From: Pseudomonadota bacterium
Lineage (GTDB): Bacteria; Pseudomonadota; Gammaproteobacteria; Steroidobacterales; Steroidobacteraceae
Assembly: GCA_021850555.1 (NCBI GenBank)
Contig: JAJZLX010000253.1
Location: 1 to 40,904, forward strand
Direction of reading: 5' to 3'
DNA: 40,904 bases
The translations under genes and the position numbers were made by a program. Below the pieces are notes generated by a model. The model was not told where the DNA came from. It did no database searches and saw only the letters and a program-made list of their open reading frames with translations. Of this stretch, positions 34,894 through 40,904 are shown in pieces. The stretch's first letter is position 1; every line of letters begins with the position of its first letter.

Positions 34894-35071
34894 GACTTCT
34901 TTCACCCCGATGATGTTGTCGTTTTCGAGACCGCCCTGGCGCACCTTTCCACCCCAACTGGTCCCATTGACCGCGCGGCGCTTGCTCCACGGCGGCCGGT
35001 TCAATCCGTGCCGCGACACTCCCGCCGCCTGCGACTTCCGTTTCGCAGGGATACCGTTGTGTAGACACCAC

Positions 35072-35105
35072 ACTGGTACCATTTAGATGCCAGTGTAATA
35101 CCAGT
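35072..35105. promoter_or_regulatory. Operator cluster upstream of the receptor gene
   Basis: CCAGTGTAATACCAGT (35090-35105) reads ACTGGTATTACACTGG on the minus strand. ACTGGTACC lies beside it at 35072-35080, with arms ACTGG/CCAGT around it. The same 16-bp motif recurs at 35208-35223 with two mismatches. HutC-type GntR regulators of amino-sugar genes bind TGGT/ACCA-type sites, so the product of 35265-36002 is the likely binder. Confidence 0.6.
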
Positions 35106-35133
35106 TTCATAAAAAATCTATACCAATCTCCGT

Positions 35134-35162
35134 TTGACGGATCGATTATTAATTTTTATAAG
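35134..35162 (+). promoter_or_regulatory. Strong sigma-70-type promoter for gntR-nagB-nagA
   Basis: TTGACG (35134-35139) and TATAAG (35157-35162) each match the consensus at five of six positions, with a 17-bp spacer. The predicted start near 35169 gives a leader of about 95 nt that includes the operator at 35208-35223. Confidence 0.65.
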
Positions 35163-35207
35163 TAATTACAGTGCATTATCAGATAAAAATAGATGGGAGT
35201 GGCGCAA

Positions 35208-35223
35208 ACTGGTATTGCAGTGG
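35208..35223. promoter_or_regulatory. Operator copy in the gntR leader
   Basis: ACTGGTATTGCAGTGG matches the receptor-side motif ACTGGTATTACACTGG at 14 of 16 positions. It is followed by a further partial copy, AGTGGTATTATG. The site lies downstream of the gntR promoter, consistent with autorepression. Confidence 0.55.
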
Positions 35224-35264
35224 TATTATGTCGGCGATCCATATTCCAGCGCGGGAGCGGAGCC

Positions 35265-36002
35265 TTGATACTGTCTCAAACCATCGGCAGGCTCGATGAA
35301 GGCAGCACGCAGCCACTGTATCAGCAGCTGCAGCGAGCTCTGCGTCAGGCGATCGAGACTCGCCTCATCGCGCCCGAGGATGCGCTGCCGCCCGAGCGCG
35401 ATATTGCAGAGGATTTGCGCATCTCGCGCATCACCGTACGCAAGGCGATCGACGGCCTGGTGAGCGAGGGGCTGCTGATTCGCCGCCAGGGATCAGGGAC
35501 ATTCGTGAGTGCGCGCGTGGAGAAGAGCTTCTCCAAGCTCACCTCGTTCTCCGAGGACATGCGCGCCCGCGGCCGATCCCCGCGCAGCGTGTGGCTCAAG
35601 AGATCCGAGGGCAGCGTGACGCCCGAGGAGGCGCTCACCCTGCGATCGAGTCCCGGAACGCCGGTCTTCCGCTTCCAACGCATCCGCTTCGCGGACGATT
35701 CGCCGATGTGCATCGAGTACGCCACCGTGCTCGCCTCGTGCCTGCCCTCCCTCGATGCGGTGGACTCGTCCTTGTACGAAGCGCTCGAGCACAGAGGCAA
35801 CCGCCCGGTGCGCGCCCTGCAGAGGCTGCGGGCGGTGCTGTTCAACGCCGAGCAGGCGAAACTGCTGCAGATCCGCGAGAAAGACGCGGGCCTGCTGGTC
35901 GAGCGCGTGGGCTTCCTCAAGGACGGCCGCGCAGTCGAATTCACCCAATCCTATTTTCGCGGCGACATCTACGACTTCGTCGCGGAGCTCAGCGACGTTT
36001 GA
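35265..36002 (+). CDS. nagQ: GntR-family (HutC/UTRA) regulator of GlcNAc genes
   Basis: The N-terminal winged helix reads PLYQQLQRALRQAIETRLI, then LPPERDIAEDLRISRITVRKAIDGLVSEGLLIRRQGSGTFVS. The UTRA ligand domain follows, with RFQRIRFADDSPMCIEYATV and a C-terminal RAVEFTQSYFRGDIYDF. Relatives such as NagR, DasR and NagQ respond to GlcN-6-P or GlcNAc-6-P and repress nag genes. The start is TTG at 35265 with GGGAG about 7 nt upstream. An upstream in-frame ATG at 35193 would place the operator inside the gene. It is followed by the deaminase 2 nt later. The symbol is by analogy with the Xanthomonas nag system. Confidence 0.87.
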   Translation: MILSQTIGRLDEGSTQPLYQQLQRALRQAIETRLIAPEDALPPERDIAEDLRISRITVRKAIDGLVSEGLLIRRQGSGTFVSARVEKSFSKLTSFSEDMRARGRSPRSVWLKRSEGSVTPEEALTLRSSPGTPVFRFQRIRFADDSPMCIEYATVLASCLPSLDAVDSSLYEALEHRGNRPVRALQRLRAVLFNAEQAKLLQIREKDAGLLVERVGFLKDGRAVEFTQSYFRGDIYDFVAELSDV

Positions 36003-36004
36003 CC

Positions 36005-37039
36005 ATGACCTTGCCCGAGTCCGCAACCCGCATGCACGCGGAGGCCGCCCAGGCCGCGCAGGCCGTCCGCGATCAATTGTTCCGCAATGCCGAGGAGATG
36101 GAGCGGCTCGGCGAGCGGCTGCGCCGCCTCGCCCCTCGCTCCGTCATCACCTGCGCCCGCGGCAGCTCGGATCATGCCGCGACGTTCGCCAAATACCTGA
36201 TCGAGACCCGCCTCGGCATTCCCACCTCCTCCGCCGCCCCGTCGGTGAGCTCGATCTACGACGCACGCCCGATTCTCACCGGATCCTTGTGCCTGGCGAT
36301 TTCCCAGTCCGGCGCGAGCCCGGATCTGCTGACGTCGGTCAAGAAGGCTCGCGAGGGAGGCGCATTGGTGGTGGCGCTGGTGAACGCAGAGGGCTCTGCG
36401 CTGGCAGGGCTCGCCGACCACGCCGTGCCGCTGTGCGCCGGCCCCGAAACCAGCGTGGCGGCCACCAAGTCCTTCATCGCATCCCTCGCCGCCATCGTTC
36501 ACCTGGTGGCGAGCTGGACGCGGGGCAAGGCGTTGTATGATTCTTTACGCAGGGCGCCGAAGCAGCTCGAGCATGCCTGGCAGCTCGATTGGAGCGCAGC
36601 GATCGAGCCGCTGCGGCCCGCCACCGACCTTTACGTGGTCGGGCGCGGCCTGGGCCTCGGGGCGGCCCAGGAGGCGGCTCTGAAGCTCAAGGAGACCTGC
36701 GGCCTGCACGCCGAGGCGGTGAGCGCCGCGGAGCTGCGCCACGGCCCCATGGCGCTGGTGAAGGCGGGGTTTCCGGTGTTGATCTTTTCTCAGAACGACG
36801 AGGCCCGCGCCGGCATCGAGATGCTGGCGATGGAGCTCGCCTCGCGCCAGGCCGCCGTCATGATCGCCGGTTCCCGCTGCCCGCAGGCCCTGCAACTGCC
36901 GGCGGAACCGGCTGACTCGGCGATAGAGCCGATGCTGCTGATCCAGACCTTCTACCGGCTGGTGAACGCCCTGTCGCTCGCACGCGGCCTCGATCCCGAC
37001 CATCCACCTCACCTGCGCAAAGTAACCGAGACCGTCTGA
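36005..37039 (+). CDS. nagB-II: SIS-domain glucosamine-6-phosphate deaminase (NagB-II type)
   Basis: Two SIS sugar-isomerase domains make up the 344-residue protein. The first has VITCARGSSDHAATFAKYLIE and LAISQSGASPDLL plus TSVAATKSF. The second has VVGRGLGLGAAQEAALKLKET and the segment HAEAVSAAELRHGPMALV with its conserved Glu. It resembles the isomerase half of GlmS without the glutaminase half. In nag operons lacking classic NagB, this NagB-II converts GlcN-6-P to fructose-6-P and ammonia. The ATG at 36005 is 2 nt after the gntR stop, and its stop overlaps the nagA start (TGATG). AgaS-type isomerases are the alternative; the context favours GlcN-6-P. Confidence 0.9.
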   Translation: MTLPESATRMHAEAAQAAQAVRDQLFRNAEEMERLGERLRRLAPRSVITCARGSSDHAATFAKYLIETRLGIPTSSAAPSVSSIYDARPILTGSLCLAISQSGASPDLLTSVKKAREGGALVVALVNAEGSALAGLADHAVPLCAGPETSVAATKSFIASLAAIVHLVASWTRGKALYDSLRRAPKQLEHAWQLDWSAAIEPLRPATDLYVVGRGLGLGAAQEAALKLKETCGLHAEAVSAAELRHGPMALVKAGFPVLIFSQNDEARAGIEMLAMELASRQAAVMIAGSRCPQALQLPAEPADSAIEPMLLIQTFYRLVNALSLARGLDPDHPPHLRKVTETV

Positions 37040-38187
37040 TGCCCATCGCACTTCTCAACGGTCGGGTGCTGCGCGGCAAGGCACTCGTTGAAGGACTGTG
37101 TGTGCTGATCGAGGACGGGAGAATCCTCGCCGTGGCGCCCGAGGACGACCCGCGCTGCCGGGATGCGGACCCGCGCGACCTCGGCGGTCGCATGCTGTTT
37201 CCGGGATTCATCGACATCCAGGTAAATGGCGGCGGCGGCGTGCTGTTCAACGATGCGCCGACGGTGGAGACGATCCGCCAGATCGGCCGCGCCCACCGGA
37301 GATTTGGCACGACCGGCTTTTTGCCGACTCTGATCAGCACGGACCTGGATGTGGTGGCCCAGGCCATCGCGACGGCTCGCGAGGCCCTGGCGGCCGGTGT
37401 CCCGGGGGTTCTCGGGATCCATATCGAGGGCCCGTTCCTCAATGTCGAGCGCAAGGGCGTGCACGACCCGGCCAAGCTGCGCGAGCTCGACACCAGCGCC
37501 GTGGGCCTTCTGACTTCGCTCTCGAGCGGCATCACCGTGGTCACACTCGCCCCGGAGATGACGACGACGCACATCATCCGGCGGCTCGCCGACGCCGGGG
37601 TGATCGTCTCCGCGGGCCACACCAACGCCACCTACGCGCAGATCGTGCAAGCGCTGCATCACGGCCTGCGGGGGTTCACCCATCTGTTCAACGCGATGTC
37701 GCCGCTCACGAGCCGCGAGCCGGGGGTGGTCGGCGCGGCACTCGAAGATCATTCCAGCTGGTGCGGCGTCATCGCCGACGGCGAGCACATCGCCCCGGCC
37801 GTGCTTCGGCTGGCGATGCGCTGCAAGCCCTTGAACCGGTTCATGCTGGTGACGGATGCCATGCCGAGCGTCGGCACCGACGCGCGCTCGTTCAAGCTGC
37901 AAGGCCGCAAGATCACCGTCTCCGGGCCGGTCTGCCTCGATGAGGACGGCCGGCTCGCAGGCTCCAACATCGACATGGCGAGCTGCGTGCGCAACGCCAT
38001 CGTGCTTCTCGGCCTGCCGCTCCCGGAAGCCGTGCGCATGGCAAGCCTCTACCCGGCGCAGTTCCTGGGCTTGGCTCACGAGCTTGGCCGCATCGAGCCC
38101 GGCTATCGAGCCAACCTTGTGCTCGCAGACGATGGCCTCAATGTGCTCGAGACGTGGATCGACGGGCAGCAGGCCCGGGAGCGGTGA
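37039..38187 (+). CDS. nagA: N-acetylglucosamine-6-phosphate deacetylase
   Basis: NagA removes acetate from GlcNAc-6-P, the product of the nagE PTS. This amidohydrolase has FPGFIDIQVNGGGGVLFND, HIEGPFLNVERKGVHD with the metal-binding Glu, SAGHTNATY and FTHLFNAMSPL with metal-binding His, and LVTDAMPSVG with the catalytic Asp. The 382-residue length is normal. The start overlaps the deaminase stop, so the three plus-strand genes should be one transcript. After the stop, an imperfect inverted repeat ATGGGCC/GGCCCAT (38190-38196 with 38220-38226) may act as terminator, though no T tract follows. Confidence 0.96.
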   Translation: MPIALLNGRVLRGKALVEGLCVLIEDGRILAVAPEDDPRCRDADPRDLGGRMLFPGFIDIQVNGGGGVLFNDAPTVETIRQIGRAHRRFGTTGFLPTLISTDLDVVAQAIATAREALAAGVPGVLGIHIEGPFLNVERKGVHDPAKLRELDTSAVGLLTSLSSGITVVTLAPEMTTTHIIRRLADAGVIVSAGHTNATYAQIVQALHHGLRGFTHLFNAMSPLTSREPGVVGAALEDHSSWCGVIADGEHIAPAVLRLAMRCKPLNRFMLVTDAMPSVGTDARSFKLQGRKITVSGPVCLDEDGRLAGSNIDMASCVRNAIVLLGLPLPEAVRMASLYPAQFLGLAHELGRIEPGYRANLVLADDGLNVLETWIDGQQARER

Positions 38188-38431
38188 TGATGGGCCAGGC
38201 TCTCCCCCGGCCGGGACGCGGCCCATCCGGTCGGCCGCCCCCACCCCATCGGCCGTGGCGCAATTCCCTGCCCCACCGCAGGAGGGGGGGCTGACCGGCC
38301 ATCCTTGAGCGAACGGAGAGCCGGCTGGAACCCTTGAGGCGTCTTTCGCTCAAAGACGATACACTAGACGTTTACCGGACGCTCATCCCGAGCGGTCCCG
38401 GACCACCCATCCCGACCGAAGGGGGAGATTG

Positions 38432-40357
38432 ATGAGCTTCGATCGCGCTCGCGCAAGAACGGGCGTCTGGGGCGTTCTGCGCTCCGCCATCTGCGTAGTG
38501 GGAGCCGGGATCGCCGTGGCGCTCGCCGGCTGCAGTGCCAGCACGAGGGTTTACAACGGTACGCCGGTGCTGACCCTGACCGGCGTGGCCACCGGGGATT
38601 TCAGCAGCTACATCGTCGGCATAACCTCGGTCATCCTCACCCGCAAGGACGGATTCACCTACCCTGCGCTGTCCAATGAGGAGCAGGTGGATCTCACCAA
38701 AAGGACCAATCTCACCGAGCTGCTCACCGCCCTCGGCGTCCCGCAGGGCACCTATACCAAGGTCAGCATTACGCTCGATTACTCGGCCGCCACCATATTC
38801 ATCAAGGGCGAGTCGACGGCCGCCAAAGTGGTCACACCGAGCAGCGGCAGCCTGCAGACCCTCACGGTCAAGCTCGATCCTTCCCATCCACTCGTGCTGA
38901 ACCTCGACCAGTCGGCACCTCTGGCGATCGACGTCAACCTGGCGGCCTCCAATTCGATCGATCAGAGCACGAACACCGTCACGGTCAAGCCGTTTCTGAC
39001 CGCCACCGCGCAGCCGGCCGACACCAACCCGATCCGCGCCCGCGGCCTGTTCGTGTACGTAAGCACCAGCAAAAACAACTTTACGGTGAATCTGAAGCCG
39101 CTCGACGACACGTACTACTATAGCGGCACCTTCGGCGCGCTGACGGTCAATACCTCGCCCGGCACCTATTTCGACATCGACGGCACCCCCTACATGGGCT
39201 CGGCGGGCCTCGCTCAGATTGCGCAGCAAAGCAATAGCGGCGCGCTCAGCAGCGACTCGACGATCGTCAGCTATGGAACGATCGGCGATCTGTCGACCAT
39301 CACGCCCACCTTCAACGCGACACAGGTGTATGTCGGCTCAAGCGCCGTCAGTCCCGGCGCCGACGAGGTGCGCGGGACCGTGAGCGCGCGCAGCGGCAAT
39401 TCACTCACGCTTCGGGGGGCCACGTATATCTGTCCGCAAGACATCAGCAGCGGCTATCCGAGCGAGCCGCCGGCCATTCACTTCGAATCCGCCACGGTGG
39501 ATATCGGACCCTCGACCAAGGTGACCGAGGACGGTGTGATTGCAAGCGGACTGTCCACCCAATCGATTTCCGTCGGCCAGGACATCTACGCCACGGGCCA
39601 GGGCAGCGTCTCCTGCCCGCTCACCTCGACCAACTCCACCGCCTCGCTGACCCTCAATGCGACCACCGGTGAAGTGCGCCTGAAGCCGACCACTCTCTGG
39701 GGCACGCTCACTGCGGGCACTACGAGCAGCGCCACTCTCGACCTGCTGGAACTCGGGGGGCACGCTCCCACCGACTTCAACTTCGCCGGCACCGGGATCT
39801 CGAGTGCCAATGACGCCAATCCGGCTAGCTACACGGTCGATACCGGCACAACGGACGAAAGCGCCACGGCCTCGGGCACCCTGCTCACGGCCGATGGCCT
39901 CGTGACCCCCTTCGGCTCGGCGCCGCCGGACTTCACCGCCTCGGCGGTGACGCCGGGAACATCGGAGCCCTCCACTCTGATCGTGGAGTGGAACGGAGGC
40001 ACCACGTCCCCCTTCACCACCTATGGCAGCTCAGGCCTGGTGGTGAATCTCGGCAATTCCAGCATCGATACGGACATCATCCGCACCGGACCTCAGAGCA
40101 CGCAGTTGTCCAGCCTGCCCTCGAGCCCCACCATCCTGCCGGGATGTCAGAGCGGAGCCTGCACCAGTAACGTCGAATACTCGATCGGCAACGCCAAGAA
40201 CGGCGTCTCGGAATTCGGCAGCGCCTCGAGCTTCCTCAGCGACCTCTCGAGCACCCTGAACGGATCGAACTCGGTCTTCAAGCTGGTTGCCGTCGGTACC
40301 TACGATTCGACGAACAATACCCTGTATGCCCAACGCATCGACGTAGCGCTGGAATAG
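38432..40357 (+). CDS. Large lipoprotein with DUF4382-like domain
   Basis: The N-terminus has a signal peptide ending AVALAGCSAS, a lipobox with acylated Cys, so the protein is membrane-anchored. Residues ~40-180 (GTPVLTLTGVATGDFSSYIVGITSVILTRKDG and VDLTKRTNLTELLTALGVPQGTYTKVSITL) resemble the DUF4382 beta-sandwich. The remaining ~460 residues are Ser/Thr/Gly-rich and look like repeated beta-strand modules of unknown function. The start is ATG 38432, with GGGGGAG just upstream; a TTG at 38429 is in frame. Its 641 residues and single-gene setting give no pathway clue. Confidence 0.7.
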   Translation: MSFDRARARTGVWGVLRSAICVVGAGIAVALAGCSASTRVYNGTPVLTLTGVATGDFSSYIVGITSVILTRKDGFTYPALSNEEQVDLTKRTNLTELLTALGVPQGTYTKVSITLDYSAATIFIKGESTAAKVVTPSSGSLQTLTVKLDPSHPLVLNLDQSAPLAIDVNLAASNSIDQSTNTVTVKPFLTATAQPADTNPIRARGLFVYVSTSKNNFTVNLKPLDDTYYYSGTFGALTVNTSPGTYFDIDGTPYMGSAGLAQIAQQSNSGALSSDSTIVSYGTIGDLSTITPTFNATQVYVGSSAVSPGADEVRGTVSARSGNSLTLRGATYICPQDISSGYPSEPPAIHFESATVDIGPSTKVTEDGVIASGLSTQSISVGQDIYATGQGSVSCPLTSTNSTASLTLNATTGEVRLKPTTLWGTLTAGTTSSATLDLLELGGHAPTDFNFAGTGISSANDANPASYTVDTGTTDESATASGTLLTADGLVTPFGSAPPDFTASAVTPGTSEPSTLIVEWNGGTTSPFTTYGSSGLVVNLGNSSIDTDIIRTGPQSTQLSSLPSSPTILPGCQSGACTSNVEYSIGNAKNGVSEFGSASSFLSDLSSTLNGSNSVFKLVAVGTYDSTNNTLYAQRIDVALE

Positions 40358-40377
40358 GAATAGGCGAGCAATCCGCA

Positions 40378-40418
40378 TGCAATGAGCGGGCCGGTTTCAC
40401 CGGCCCGTGCTGATTGCA
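40378..40418 (+). terminator. Extended hairpin after the DUF4382-like gene
   Basis: Nested inverted repeats TGCAAT/ATTGCA (40378-40383, 40413-40418) and CGGGCCGG/CCGGCCCG (40387-40394, 40400-40407) form a long hairpin with a TTTCA loop, about 20 nt after the stop. No T tract follows. Confidence 0.6.
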
Positions 40419-40548
40419 ATGTCTCCAATCTGCGACTGTACCCAACCCGGAACACTATCCAGGGCCAGTGCGCCAAGATAGGCGCTCCCATCCGAAGATT
40501 GGCTTTGGCCGTGGCATAATGGCCCTTCGATCCGGAGGGGGACTCGAC

Positions 40549-40904
40549 ATGCTGCAGTCGCTGGGCTCACATGCCCGCCACATCCATGCGATGTTGCAGG
40601 GCACGATCCGTGACGAGGGGCCGGGCACGCCCGAGTACATCAAGCGCTCCTGGTTGCGTTGCCTCAACGAGTACCACCTCGATCCGCAATCCGAGCGCGA
40701 GCCGTTCGTGCTGCCGCGCCAGGAGCGTCTCGCCCGCAAGGAGCGCAACCAGGCCCTGATGGCCCTCGCCGATGCGGAAATGGCCCACCTGTACCACCAG
40801 CTGGCCGGCTCCGGCTACTCCATCATCCTCACCGACCGCGACGGGGTGCTGCTCGATTACTACGGGGACTTGAGCTTTCGCAACGCCGCCTTTCGCACCG
40901 GGCT
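40549..40904 (+). CDS. Sigma-54-dependent activator, AcoR/Fis type, N-terminal part (cut by window edge)
   Basis: Only about 118 residues are visible. MLQSLGSHARHIHAMLQG is followed by YIKRSWLRCLNEYHLDPQ, then a VLPRQERLARKERNQALM stretch and SGYSIILTDRDGVLLDYYGD, the start of a GAF sensor domain. This order is characteristic of AcoR-like activators of acetoin, glycerol or alcohol metabolism. Their AAA+ sigma-54 and Fis HTH domains would lie beyond the window. GGAGGGGG lies about 8 nt upstream of the ATG. The activated genes cannot be told from this window. Confidence 0.8.
   Translation, partial: MLQSLGSHARHIHAMLQGTIRDEGPGTPEYIKRSWLRCLNEYHLDPQSEREPFVLPRQERLARKERNQALMALADAEMAHLYHQLAGSGYSIILTDRDGVLLDYYGDLSFRNAAFRTG

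Larger units (their letters stand above)
34894..35264. promoter_or_regulatory. Divergent control region of the nag locus
   Basis: This gene-free, locally AT-rich region separates the receptor from the GntR regulator. It contains the gntR promoter (35134-35162), an operator cluster near 35072-35105 next to the receptor, and one at 35208-35223 in the gntR leader. No clear promoter could be assigned for the receptor, though AT-rich stretches such as TATAGATTTTTTATG lie upstream of its operators on the minus strand. Confidence 0.7.

Overview
The window is a GC-rich (roughly two-thirds by eye) chromosomal segment of a gammaproteobacterium. The order rimP-nusA-infB-rbfA-truB ... rpsO-pnp, dksA followed by gluQ, and an hslR-type Hsp15 gene all point there. 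The TonB-dependent receptors, the PTS-type nag cluster and the FecI/FecR-linked lasso peptide locus suggest a Xanthomonadales/Nevskiales/Steroidobacterales-like lineage. That placement is inference. I found no insertion sequences, tRNAs, rRNAs or CRISPR arrays.

Layout. 1-4292: the N-terminal part of smc (cut by the window edge), queF, dksA and gluQ. The dksA product has lost three of four zinc-finger cysteines. gluQ has no ordinary start codon. 4365-13378 (minus strand): pnp, rpsO, truB, rbfA, infB, nusA and rimP, the translation and RNA-processing cluster. A small lipoprotein gene sits on the opposite strand between rpsO and truB. The rimP leader carries two intrinsic terminators and a possible antiterminator. 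13706-17401: hslR, L-serine dehydratase, a diguanylate cyclase and csrA, the last with a duplicated GGA-containing leader motif.

17492-25195 is the most interesting region, a lasso-peptide locus. It holds an ECF sigma factor and FecR-type regulator, a 57-residue precursor with the predicted core GGIFGYKVDSGLGWQYF, a TonB-dependent receptor with an N-terminal STN signalling domain, an asparagine-synthetase-like lasso cyclase (C), and a fused RRE/transglutaminase-like leader peptidase (B). B, C and receptor form one minus-strand operon. The precursor lies alone on the plus strand and converges on the receptor gene. No isopeptidase and no ABC exporter gene are visible. A class-V aminotransferase-fold enzyme is transcribed divergently from B.

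26470-38187 is a complete chitooligosaccharide/N-acetylglucosamine utilization locus in two divergent arms. The minus arm runs TonB receptor, GH18 chitinase, fused EIIA-HPr-EI, then EIIC-EIIB-EIIB'. The plus arm runs GntR/UTRA regulator, SIS-type glucosamine-6-phosphate deaminase, then nagA. Repeated ACTGGTATT-type operators lie between them. Receptor and chitinase would import and cut oligomers, the PTS would phosphorylate GlcNAc, and NagA plus the deaminase would feed fructose-6-phosphate to glycolysis. The window ends with a DUF4382-like lipoprotein and the start of an AcoR-type sigma-54 activator.
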